Source of the DNA: Firmicutes bacterium UBA4916
Lineage (GTDB): Bacteria; Bacillota; Clostridia; Tissierellales; Tepidimicrobiaceae
Reading direction: 5' to 3'
DNA: 9,538 nucleotides
Assembly (NCBI GenBank): GCA_002398845.1
Contig: DHBY01000069.1
Span: forward strand, 1 to 9,538
Of this stretch, positions 1 to 5,358 are shown in pieces (position 1 is the stretch's first letter; every line of letters begins with the position of its first letter). The translations under genes and the position numbers were made by a program. The notes under the pieces are model-generated. The model was not told the DNA's origin, did no database searches, and saw nothing but the letters and a program-made list of their open reading frames with translations.

Positions 1-1016
1 CCCATGTGACCTATTCTTATGACTTTATCTTTTAGAAAATCAAATGCTCCTGCAATCATTATATTATGTTCTTCTATCATGGAGTTATAGATATCTTTAA
101 ACAATACTCCTTCAGGGACTAACATAGTTGTGACCGTATTTGAATATCCATCTAAAGGATAAAGTTCTAAATTAGATTTTAGTATGGCAGCCCTCACAGC
201 TTTTCCAATTTTTTTATGTCTTTCTACATAATCATTTTTATCTAAAATTCTATCTAATGCACAATTTAATCCATATATATCACTTATTGGTTGGGTATAA
301 GGAAACCATTTTTTCTCATACCAATTCTTCCATATTGATAAATTGCAATAAAAAGAGGCAATTGGGGTATGCCTATTAAGCATGATTTCATAGGCTTTTT
401 CACTTATGCTCAAAATAGTCAATCCCGGAGATGCAGATATGCATTTTTGACTTCCTCCTAATACTATATCCATTTGCCATTTATCTACCTCTACTTGCTC
501 TCCTCCCATTGCAGATACTGAATCTACCACAGAAACTATTCCATATTCTTTAAGCAATGGACATATCCTATCTACAGGATTACTAATACCTGAAGGGGTT
601 TCACAATGAACCACTGTAGCTAATTTAAAATCATGATCATTTTCTAGAAACTTTTTTAAGTTTTCTACATCAATAGCTCTTCTTCTATCTCCTTCAAAAT
701 AAACCACTTCTCCCCCATAAATTTTAACAAAATCTCCAAAACCTCTTCCAAATATACCATTCTCAATACAAAGAACTCTATCTCCAGGTTCTATAAGGGA
801 GGCACAAGCTGCTTCTAAACCTAATATTCCTTCTCCGTTTAATATAAGTATATCTTCTTTAGTATTTAATATCTTCTTAAGTTTGTTACAAGTTTCCCTA
901 TAGAACTCAAAAAAATTTACATCTAAATCTGGATTAGTTATATTTTTTGCCATAGCCTTTCTGACATCCTCATGAACCTGTGTTGGTCCCGGAGTCATTA
1001 TAAATGGAATTTTCAT
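1..1016 (-). CDS. Class V PLP-dependent aminotransferase (alanine-glyoxylate / serine-pyruvate aminotransferase family), 3' end outside window
   Basis: Visible are 338 codons from an ATG at 1014-1016; the C-terminus (probably a few tens of residues) lies beyond position 1. Family features are clear. The N-terminus begins MKIPFIMTPGPTQVHEDV, typical of this family. A glycine-rich segment lies at about residues 60-67. VVDSVSAMGG at about 163-172 carries the Asp (about 165) that contacts the pyridine nitrogen of PLP. GGSQKCISASPGL carries the probable Schiff-base Lys at about 191. The visible end, IRIGHMG, is also typical. The enzyme should be cytosolic and transfer an amino group between a small amino acid and an oxo-acid such as pyruvate or glyoxylate. 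The substrate cannot be assigned from sequence alone. The SD GGGAGGG (1025-1031) lies 8 nt before the ATG. It has its own sigma-A-type promoter and a possible operator. Downstream partners are not in the window. Confidence 0.9.
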   Translation of the reverse strand, partial: MKIPFIMTPGPTQVHEDVRKAMAKNITNPDLDVNFFEFYRETCNKLKKILNTKEDILILNGEGILGLEAACASLIEPGDRVLCIENGIFGRGFGDFVKIYGGEVVYFEGDRRRAIDVENLKKFLENDHDFKLATVVHCETPSGISNPVDRICPLLKEYGIVSVVDSVSAMGGEQVEVDKWQMDIVLGGSQKCISASPGLTILSISEKAYEIMLNRHTPIASFYCNLSIWKNWYEKKWFPYTQPISDIYGLNCALDRILDKNDYVERHKKIGKAVRAAILKSNLELYPLDGYSNTVTTMLVPEGVLFKDIYNSMIEEHNIMIAGAFDFLKDKVIRIGHM

Positions 1017-1042
1017 ATCTAAGTCCCTCCCACCATTGTACC

Positions 1043-1064
1043 CATACACATTTAAAGGTGTATG
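1043..1064. promoter_or_regulatory. 22-bp palindrome just downstream of the aminotransferase promoter, candidate repressor operator
   Basis: CATACAC (1043-1049) and GTGTATG (1058-1064) are perfect inverted repeats around an 8-nt centre containing TTTAAA. Only one pair in the whole 22 bp does not match. It covers about +5 to +26 relative to the predicted start of the minus-strand transcript, a usual place for a repressor to block transcription. The binding protein is not known and no regulator gene is adjacent in the window. Confidence 0.45.
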
Positions 1065-1075
1065 TATTTAATTTT

Positions 1076-1104
1076 ATATTACCACTACAGTTTGTTTTTG
1101 TCAA
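1076..1104 (-). promoter_or_regulatory. Sigma-A-type promoter of the aminotransferase gene
   Basis: Read on the minus strand, TTGACA (1099-1104) is separated by 17 nt from TAATAT (1076-1081). This is a perfect -35 and a near-consensus -10 with ideal spacing. Transcription would start near 1069, giving a leader of about 50 nt before the ATG at 1016. Confidence 0.75.
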
Positions 1105-1223
1105 CAAGATACAATTAGAACAGAGGAACCGCAGACTGTGTTTTGGACTAATTGGCAGATACATCTATATTAACTATACCATATGAATAGAAGAATGAAT
1201 TTATAGATTATTCAGCATTTTGA

Positions 1224-1232
1224 TGATATAAT
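1224..1232 (+). promoter_or_regulatory. Extended -10 promoter for the first leader ORF and methyltransferase
   Basis: TGATATAAT fits the extended -10 pattern TGnTATAAT. No convincing -35 is found 16-18 nt upstream, which is acceptable for extended -10 promoters. Transcription would start near 1239, giving a leader of about 110 nt that contains the mini-ORF at 1265-1321 and the hairpin at 1289-1319. It is divergent from the aminotransferase promoter. Confidence 0.5.
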
Positions 1233-1264
1233 GTTTTTGTACTAGATTTGAAAGGGTGATAAAA

Positions 1265-1321
1265 ATGAAGACGAGGTATGATTTTTCAAATAAAAGTGTA
1301 AAGAGGGTGCACTTTTATTAA
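1265..1321 (+). CDS. Putative 18-residue leader peptide upstream of the first methyltransferase
   Basis: A short ORF encodes MKTRYDFSNKSVKRVHFY and ends in TAA. AAAGGGTG (1251-1258), a fair SD, lies 6 nt before the ATG. The second half of the ORF forms the stem-loop at 1289-1319, so translation would open that structure. The ORF sits alone in the predicted leader of the methyltransferase gene, whose ATG is 29 nt after the stop. It does not match any leader peptide I know. Expression is not shown; the SD and its overlap with an RNA hairpin are the only support. Confidence 0.4.
   Translation: MKTRYDFSNKSVKRVHFY
1289..1319 (+). promoter_or_regulatory. Stem-loop inside the leader ORF, with a competing downstream pairing
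   Basis: AATAAAAGTG (1289-1298) pairs perfectly with CACTTTTATT (1310-1319). Two further inner pairs (1299-1300 with 1308-1309, one G-U) leave a 7-nt loop, AAGAGGG. The stretch AGAGGGT (1302-1308) can instead pair with ACTCTCT (1321-1327), seven pairs with one G-U, which is incompatible with the full first stem. No U-run follows, so it is not a plain terminator. It may be an attenuation or mRNA-stability element responding to ribosomes on the leader ORF. Confidence 0.45.
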
Positions 1322-1350
1322 CTCTCTAAAATGAAATTTGGAGGTTATTT

Positions 1351-1977
1351 ATGTTAGATAACAGAGGTTTTGATCTATGGGCTAATGGATATGATAAAAG
1401 TGTTGAGTTGTGTGAAGAGGACAATGAATATCCATTTGCAGGATATAAAGATGTCTTAGGTACTATTTACAATATAATTCATAAAAAAGAAAAGATAAGA
1501 ATATTGGATATTGGATTTGGTACAGGAATATTAACAAAGAAACTATATGATGATGGATATGAGATATATGGCATTGATTTTTCAGAAAGAATGATAGAAA
1601 TAGCAAAAGAGAAAATGCCTTTGGCTAAATTAATCCAATATGACTTTTCTAAAGGATTACCAAAAGGAATGGGAAATATAGAGTTTGATTATATTATAAG
1701 TACTTATGCAATGCATCATCTAGAAGATAAAGATAAAATTAAGTTTATCAATAAATTGAATGAACGCCTCTCTAGGGATGGTGAAATTATTATTGGAGAT
1801 ATAGCCTTTGAAACAAGGGAGTTACTAGAGCAGTGTAAGATAAATACTGGTGAATGGGATGATGGGGAAGTCTATTTTGTATTTGATGAATTAAAAGAAA
1901 TTTTCCCTAAAGGCAACATTATCTTTACACCGATATCTCATTGTGCGGGGGTTATTCAGATTAAAAAAATATATTAA
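1351..1977 (+). CDS. Class I SAM-dependent methyltransferase, YrrT-like
   Basis: A 208-residue soluble protein with a Rossmann-type SAM-binding fold. Motif I is ILDIGFGTG (residues 51-59). The acidic residue that would hold the SAM ribose is Asp76 in YGIDFS. A motif IV-like segment, FDYIISTYAMHHL, follows in the middle, as in small-molecule and general methyltransferases. The N-terminal FDLWANGYDKSV (7-18) and overall length resemble the Bacillus YrrT family, whose substrate is uncertain. The SD GGAGG (1340-1344) is 6 nt before the ATG. It follows a mini-ORF and a stem-loop, so it may be translationally controlled. The neighbouring gene is a second, unrelated-looking methyltransferase 193 nt downstream. 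Whether it acts on RNA, a metabolite or a toxin cannot be told; it lacks recognisable Erm features. Confidence 0.88.
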   Translation: MLDNRGFDLWANGYDKSVELCEEDNEYPFAGYKDVLGTIYNIIHKKEKIRILDIGFGTGILTKKLYDDGYEIYGIDFSERMIEIAKEKMPLAKLIQYDFSKGLPKGMGNIEFDYIISTYAMHHLEDKDKIKFINKLNERLSRDGEIIIGDIAFETRELLEQCKINTGEWDDGEVYFVFDELKEIFPKGNIIFTPISHCAGVIQIKKIY

Positions 1978-2013
1978 AGGAATGGATAAGGTGGATAGAT
2001 TAAGAATTCCTCT
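1978..2013 (+). terminator. Weak terminator-like hairpin after the first methyltransferase
   Basis: AGGAAT (1978-1983) pairs with ATTCCT (2006-2011) across a 22-nt loop, followed only by a short CTTTAAATT. The long loop and poor U-run make it a weak terminator at best, so transcription may continue into the second methyltransferase leader. No strong promoter was found between the two genes. Confidence 0.25.
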
Positions 2014-2064
2014 TTAAATTAGATTAGAAAATTGTATCCAATAAAATTGAAAAGGAGCATGTTT

Positions 2065-2097
2065 ATGTATATGTATTTCATTGTATATGGATTGTAA
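2065..2097 (+). CDS. Putative 10-residue leader peptide upstream of the second methyltransferase
   Basis: The mini-ORF encodes MYMYFIVYGL and ends in TAA. AAAGGAG (2051-2057) lies 7 nt before its ATG, a stronger SD than many real genes have. An in-frame ATG at 2059 is too close to the SD to be used. The last three sense codons and the stop form one side and the loop of a 9-bp hairpin. The hydrophobic FIV core recalls, without matching, the IFVI stalling core of the ErmC leader. The position and linked RNA structures suggest a regulatory leader rather than a functional protein. Expression is inferred only. Confidence 0.5.
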   Translation: MYMYFIVYGL

Positions 2098-2106
2098 CAA
2101 TCTATA
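2086..2106 (+). promoter_or_regulatory. Hairpin spanning the end of the 10-residue leader ORF
   Basis: TATGGATTG (2086-2094) pairs with CAATCTATA (2098-2106), nine pairs with one G-U, and the loop is exactly the leader stop codon TAA. A ribosome finishing or stalling on the leader would melt it. This frees AATCTA (2099-2104), which can pair with TAGATT (2137-2142) inside the next hairpin. Confidence 0.5.
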
Positions 2107-2111
2107 AGAGG

Positions 2112-2163
2112 TCCTCCTTAAAGAATTGTTTTATGTTAGATTTTAAGAATATTTAAAGGGGGA
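2112..2163 (+). promoter_or_regulatory. SD-sequestering hairpin of the second methyltransferase (translational attenuator)
   Basis: TCCTCCTT (2112-2119), an anti-SD sequence, pairs with AAGGGGGA (2156-2163), which is the methyltransferase SD. The stem has eight pairs including one G-U and continues after single mismatches with 2121-2123 against 2152-2154 and 2125-2127 against 2148-2150. The ATG at 2171 lies just outside. CTCCTT (2114-2119) can alternatively pair with the leader SD AAGGAG (2052-2057), which would release the methyltransferase SD. The architecture is that of an off-by-default translational switch. Confidence 0.55.
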
Positions 2164-2170
2164 ATAAACT

Positions 2171-2941
2171 ATGAAGAGAAGATTAACAGATAATCAATTG
2201 TTTAATTATCTAATAGATAAATCAAATGAAAAGTTTGAAGGATGGGATTTTTCATATATAGAAGGAACAGGAAGAATGCAAGAGTTCCCATTGACTTGGA
2301 ATTACAGAAATAAAGTAATGATGGAAATGTACGGAATTTCTTCCTTACTTGATATGGGGACAGGTGGAGGAGAGTTTTTATCCACTTTAAGTCCACTACC
2401 TAAATATACCTGTGCTACAGAAGGATATGTATCTAATATATCTATTGCAAGAAGTAGGTTAGAACCTTTAGGTGTAAAAGTATATAAAGTTGAAGATGAT
2501 GAAAAACTACCATTTGATGATAAGACCTTTGAACTTGTAATAAATAAACATGAATCCTATTCGCCTAAAGAAGTTAAAAGAATTTTAGAGAATAATGGTA
2601 TATTTATTACACAGCAAGTTGGGGGACTAAATGATAAAGAAATAAATAATATTTTAGGAGCCCCAGAATTTGAGTTCAATGATTGGAATTTAGAAGAAGC
2701 CGTTGCTGAATTAGAAGAAGTAAATTTAAATGTATTTGAACAAAAAGAAGATTTAGTAAAAACAAGATTTTACGACATAGGAGCCATTGTATATTATTTG
2801 AAAGCAATACCATGGCAAGTACCAGATTTTACAATAGAAAAATATTTTGACAAATTGTTAGAAATGCATAATATGATTGAAAAACTAGGTTATATTGATT
2901 TTACGTGTCATAGATTTTTCATTATGGCTAATAAAGAATAG
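2171..2941 (+). CDS. Class I SAM-dependent methyltransferase of unknown substrate, behind a leader-peptide attenuator
   Basis: A 256-residue soluble protein. SAM-binding motif I is LLDMGTGGGEFL (59-70). The ribose-contacting acid is probably Glu84 in CATEGY. A motif IV-like NKHESY lies at 125-130, and FITQQVGG follows as the later core strand. Both ends carry conserved-looking blocks (GWDFSY near 24-29; KTRFYDIGAIVYYLKAIPWQVPDF in the C-terminal third) that seem to define a dedicated family rather than a generic methyltransferase. I believe relatives exist in other Firmicutes but cannot name a substrate. The SD AAAGGGGG (2155-2162) is 8 nt before the ATG and is predicted to be masked by the hairpin at 2112-2163. 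A hairpin at 2954-2987 follows the stop. The inducible-looking leader raises the possibility of rRNA modification or drug inactivation, which is inference. Confidence 0.87.
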   Translation: MKRRLTDNQLFNYLIDKSNEKFEGWDFSYIEGTGRMQEFPLTWNYRNKVMMEMYGISSLLDMGTGGGEFLSTLSPLPKYTCATEGYVSNISIARSRLEPLGVKVYKVEDDEKLPFDDKTFELVINKHESYSPKEVKRILENNGIFITQQVGGLNDKEINNILGAPEFEFNDWNLEEAVAELEEVNLNVFEQKEDLVKTRFYDIGAIVYYLKAIPWQVPDFTIEKYFDKLLEMHNMIEKLGYIDFTCHRFFIMANKE

Positions 2942-2953
2942 ATTATATACTAA

Positions 2954-2987
2954 AAGCAGTAGGTCTTATCCCAATGACCTACTGTTT
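2954..2987 (+). terminator. Hairpin terminator after the second methyltransferase
   Basis: CAGTAGGTC (2957-2965) pairs perfectly with GACCTACTG (2976-2984) across a 10-nt loop, extended outward by one G-U and two A-U pairs. The following TTTCCCC is a poor U-run, so termination may be incomplete. Its position 13 nt after the stop fits a terminator. It overlaps the end of the minus-strand ORF remnant at 2950-3196. Confidence 0.6.
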
Positions 2988-3162
2988 CCCCATTATATAA
3001 AAACATGAAGATTACTGCAAAGATGCTCATCCACTCATAATAATTTATAAATATAAATTTTAAGCTAATAAGTTTAATATACATTAGAAGTATACCAACT
3101 ATCCAAGCTAATGTAAATATTTTATAGAAGAATAAATTGCAATTTCCTATAAGTTTATGTAA

Positions 3163-3192
3163 TTGAAAATTCAGATTAATTAATGGTATAAT
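3163..3192 (+). promoter_or_regulatory. Sigma-A-type promoter of the 2H phosphoesterase gene
   Basis: TTGAAA (3163-3168) and TATAAT (3187-3192) are separated by 18 nt, with an extended -10 TGG directly before TATAAT. Transcription would start near 3199, about 25 nt before the ATG. Confidence 0.7.
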
Positions 3193-3223
3193 TAGGTTAA
3201 GTCGATTTTACTAGGAGGTAAAA

Positions 3224-3742
3224 ATGGGGAAAGAAGCATACACTATTTGGGTATTAGATGAGAAGACCAATCAAGAGTTAGAAAGGGTCAGAAAAGCTTT
3301 GGAAGTATTTAATATTGAATATAATCCTATTTATGGACATATCACATTGGCCAGTTTTATAGATGTTGACATAGATGAAATCCTTGAATATACAAAAAGG
3401 TTTGCAGAAGGGAAAAGAGCATTTGATATTAACTTTTTATCAATAGGGCTTTTGCCAAGTTATTGTCTAGCTTGTATAGCCTCTACTTCGGGGAAATTAT
3501 TAAAATACTATGAAGAATATCATCAGCAATTTGATTCCTATTGTAATATATGGACAAAAGCTAGTAGTGAATTATGGCTGCCTCATGTGTCCCTATATTA
3601 TAGTGAAACGGAAGATTTAGGTTCTATTATTGGTGAAATGTCAAAACGATTTGCCCAATTTAAAGGGAGAGTTGTCAGAATCGAACTGTCCGTTAGTGAT
3701 GAGGATGGTTTTAATATAATATACTCTCATAGTCTAGAATGA
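3224..3742 (+). CDS. 2H phosphoesterase family protein (2'-5' RNA ligase-like fold)
   Basis: A 172-residue soluble protein carrying the two H-x-T/S signatures of the 2H phosphoesterase superfamily: GHITLASF with His39 and Thr41, and PHVSLYY with His121 and Ser123. The spacing of about 82 residues and the total length are normal for the family. Members hydrolyse or form 2'-5' or cyclic phosphodiester bonds in RNA or nucleotides (for example RNA 2',3'-cyclic phosphodiesterase ThpR or YjcG-type proteins), but the substrate is not predictable here. The SD AGGAGG (3213-3218) stands 5 nt before the ATG, downstream of its own promoter. The gene is probably monocistronic. It converges on the AI-2E family permease gene, with a shared hairpin at 3774-3803 between them. 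Confidence 0.8.
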   Translation: MGKEAYTIWVLDEKTNQELERVRKALEVFNIEYNPIYGHITLASFIDVDIDEILEYTKRFAEGKRAFDINFLSIGLLPSYCLACIASTSGKLLKYYEEYHQQFDSYCNIWTKASSELWLPHVSLYYSETEDLGSIIGEMSKRFAQFKGRVVRIELSVSDEDGFNIIYSHSLE

Positions 3743-3773
3743 AAGTATATTTAACAACTAATTATTAGAATTA

Positions 3774-3803
3774 AAAGAGGACTAATTATTTTTAGCCCTC
3801 TTT
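3774..3803. terminator. Bidirectional terminator between the convergent 2H and AI-2E family genes
   Basis: AAAGAGG (3774-3780) pairs with CCTCTTT (3797-3803). Inside, one A/C mismatch is followed by CTAA pairing with TTAG, leaving a 6-nt loop. On the minus strand the stem is followed by TTTTAATTCT, a usable U-rich tail for the permease gene. On the plus strand the tail is poorer. Confidence 0.7.
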
Positions 3804-3807
3804 ATGA

Positions 3808-4971
3808 TTACATATAGTCTGATGTTTCAGAAGGCAGCCCTTTTTTCTTTAGTCTACCTTCTACAATATCTTTGATTATAGAGTAAATAAGAGTAAATAA
3901 AGGAACCCCTATAACCATTCCTACCAATCCAAACAATTTGCCTGTTACCAATAAAGAAAATAGAATCCAAAAGGCTGATATACCAAGAGAATCACCTAAA
4001 ATTTTAGGGCCTATAATATTTCCATCTATTTGCTGAATAATAAGTATAATCAACAAGAACCACAATGATTTTATTGGTGAAACAAATAAAATTATAAAGA
4101 AAGATGGAATAGCCCCAATAAATGGCCCAAAGAATGGGATAATATTGGTAATCCCTATTATAAATGAAACCAATACAGTATAAGGCATTTTGAAAATTGA
4201 TAAAACAATAAAAGTAAGTATGCCTATGATAAAGGAATCTAATATTTTACCACTTAAAAATTTTCCAAAGATATTATTACTTCTATGGGTTAATTCAAAA
4301 ACCTTATCAGCAGTAGATTTAGAAAACAAAGAACATGTTACTTTTTTACTTAAAGCAAAGAATTTTTCTTTATCTATTAGCATATAAATAGAAATGATTA
4401 AACCTAAAATTATATTCCAAATGCTTGATGCAATGGATTTTAGCAAATTGCCAATCATAGGGATTAAATCGGTTATAAACTTAATAGTATAATTAACAAA
4501 GTCATTCCATTTTTCAACTGCAATATTGATGTACTCATCATTAATATTTAAGTTATTCATAAAATTGTCAAGGGACTTAGATATATCATTTATATAGCGT
4601 GGAATATCATTAGCCAACCCAACAATACTAGCAGTTAATTGAGGAAACACAAAGACAAAGAACAAGTATAGCAATAGAAACACAGTAGTATATGTGAATA
4701 AAAGGCCTAGGCCTCTTTTTGATTTTGGCTTTAGGTTTTTAAAAAATTTTAAATCTAATATTTTTTCTTCATAGAATTTTAAGAAAAAATTTAGAAGATA
4801 TGCAATTGTAAATCCTATAATAAAGGGATTAAGTACTGCTAGTGATTTACTAATTTTGACTTTAAACGAATTAAATTCTGATGCCATAAGATAAAAGATA
4901 ATACTACAACAAATTACTATAAATGAATATATGGCGATTGTTGTGTACTTTGTATTCCATTTGGCTTTCAC
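3808..4971 (-). CDS. AI-2E (UPF0118/TqsA-PerM) family transporter
   Basis: A 387-residue polytopic membrane protein. Hydrophobic segments occur as a pair near the N-terminus, another after a charged stretch, and a dense block over the C-terminal half. Between them is a soluble loop rich in Asn and Asp, as usual for this family. Hallmark segments are IPFFGPFIGAIPSF (about 278-291) and DGNIIGPKILGDSLGIS (about 316-332). Family members export autoinducer-2, or in other lineages act as Na+/H+ antiporters or permeases of unknown substrate; the cargo here is undetermined. I chose the GTG at 4969-4971 because a perfect AAAGGAGG (4978-4985) lies 6 nt upstream. The ATG at 5049 would add 26 residues and has no SD. 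The gene stands alone and ends at the bidirectional hairpin. Confidence 0.9.
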   Translation of the reverse strand: MKAKWNTKYTTIAIYSFIVICCSIIFYLMASEFNSFKVKISKSLAVLNPFIIGFTIAYLLNFFLKFYEEKILDLKFFKNLKPKSKRGLGLLFTYTTVFLLLYLFFVFVFPQLTASIVGLANDIPRYINDISKSLDNFMNNLNINDEYINIAVEKWNDFVNYTIKFITDLIPMIGNLLKSIASSIWNIILGLIISIYMLIDKEKFFALSKKVTCSLFSKSTADKVFELTHRSNNIFGKFLSGKILDSFIIGILTFIVLSIFKMPYTVLVSFIIGITNIIPFFGPFIGAIPSFFIILFVSPIKSLWFLLIILIIQQIDGNIIGPKILGDSLGISAFWILFSLLVTGKLFGLVGMVIGVPLFTLIYSIIKDIVEGRLKKKGLPSETSDYM

Positions 4972-5014
4972 TCTGATCCTCCTTTGATAGTTTTTGATAT
5001 TATTTGATATACCT

Positions 5015-5020
5015 ATTATA
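5015..5020 (-). promoter_or_regulatory. Possible -10 of the AI-2E family transporter promoter
   Basis: TATAAT on the minus strand lies about 44 nt upstream of the GTG start. The region 16-18 nt further upstream is T-rich with no good TTGACA match, so this assignment is weak. Confidence 0.3.
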
Positions 5021-5053
5021 GCGTTTATACCAAAAAAAATAAATAGCAAATCC

Positions 5054-5081
5054 TTAATAAAGCCTAAGTCCCATCTATAAT
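5054..5081 (+). promoter_or_regulatory. Possible sigma-A promoter for the 34-residue peptide gene
   Basis: TTAATA (5054-5059), 16 nt, then TATAAT (5076-5081). The -10 is consensus and the -35 matches 4 of 6. Transcription would start near 5088, leaving a leader of about 120 nt. A second, weaker candidate is GGGTAT (5151-5156) with ATGTAA 12 nt upstream, which has sigma-B/F-like spacing. Confidence 0.35.
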
Positions 5082-5141
5082 AGTCTGGTTACTTAGTAAG
5101 AGCTTAGGCTCATTATAAAAGTTAAAAATATGATGTAACCA
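5061..5141 (+). repeat. Two interleaved inverted repeats upstream of the 34-residue peptide gene
   Basis: AGCCTAAG (5061-5068) is the exact complement of CTTAGGCT (5103-5110), and TGGTTAC (5086-5092) of GTAACCA (5135-5141). The pairs interleave, so in RNA they are alternative helices or a pseudoknot, and in DNA they could be separate protein sites. The second pair would begin almost at the predicted transcript start. No known riboswitch class is recognised. Confidence 0.3.
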
Positions 5142-5207
5142 TAGAAACGGGGGTATAAATGCTTTGAATAATAATTTAATCTAGAATATATCTTAGGAGG
5201 AAATCAT

Positions 5208-5312
5208 ATGGGGGTAGGAAATGTTTTACTACCTATAGTTTTTATATCTGGAGGGACACCAAATTGGTGGGCTCATTATGGTGATATTTGGAACTCTAGT
5301 ATTCCTAAATAG
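5208..5312 (+). CDS. 34-residue Trp-rich peptide, unknown function
   Basis: A complete small ORF from ATG at 5208 to TAG at 5310. AGGAGG (5195-5200) lies 7 nt before the ATG, as good as any SD in the window, and is the main reason for calling it. The first half (VGNVLLPIVFISGG, residues 3-16) is hydrophobic and ends in Gly-Gly. The second half is polar-aromatic, TPNWWAHYGDIWNSSIPK (17-34), with three Trp and one Tyr. It could be a small membrane-active peptide, a signalling or bacteriocin-like precursor, or a small membrane protein. The hydrophobic part is too short for a firm transmembrane call and has no positive residues before it. No processing peptidase or exporter of peptides is nearby. 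It converges on rpoD with 46 nt between stops. I do not recognise a family. Confidence 0.5.
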   Translation: MGVGNVLLPIVFISGGTPNWWAHYGDIWNSSIPK

Positions 5313-5358
5313 GATTATAGACATAAGTAGATTATTGATATTTAACTAACCTCTACTA

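Larger units (their letters stand above)
2950..3196 (-). pseudogene. Start-less ORF fragment resembling the C-terminal part of a TraX-like membrane protein
   Basis: On the minus strand an open frame of about 81 codons runs to TAG at 2950-2952. A stop codon bounds it upstream and there is no ATG, GTG or TTG before a Met in the middle. The frame is membrane-like: TLAWIVGILLMYIKL, then YYEWMSIFAVIFMFLYNGE. The W...FLYNGE element recalls the lYNGkrG segment near the end of TraX-family proteins, but the rest of such a C-terminus is missing. The frame ends within the hairpin at 2954-2987. This looks like a decayed gene fragment left by rearrangement. A chance open frame in AT-rich DNA is a real alternative. 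Apart from the 2H gene promoter at its far end, the 2988-3162 stretch holds nothing else I can support. Confidence 0.35.

Noticed and set aside
1004..1186. Overlapping plus- and minus-strand open frames over the aminotransferase start region
   Set aside because: They overlap the promoter, palindrome and SD of the aminotransferase gene and have no ribosome binding site of their own.
1289..1327. An H-type pseudoknot in the first leader (loop 1302-1307 pairing with 1322-1327 while the long stem stays formed)
   Set aside because: Only two bases would link across a 12-bp stem, which is too short. The pairings are better treated as alternatives.
2202..2396. A 64-codon open frame on the minus strand inside the second methyltransferase gene
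   Set aside because: It lies wholly within a clear coding gene, has no SD and resembles nothing; it is a shadow frame.
4972..5049. An extra 26 N-terminal residues on the AI-2E family transporter from an upstream ATG
   Set aside because: There is no SD before the ATG at 5049, whereas a perfect AAAGGAGG stands 6 nt before the GTG at 4971. The extension also contains the probable -10 region.
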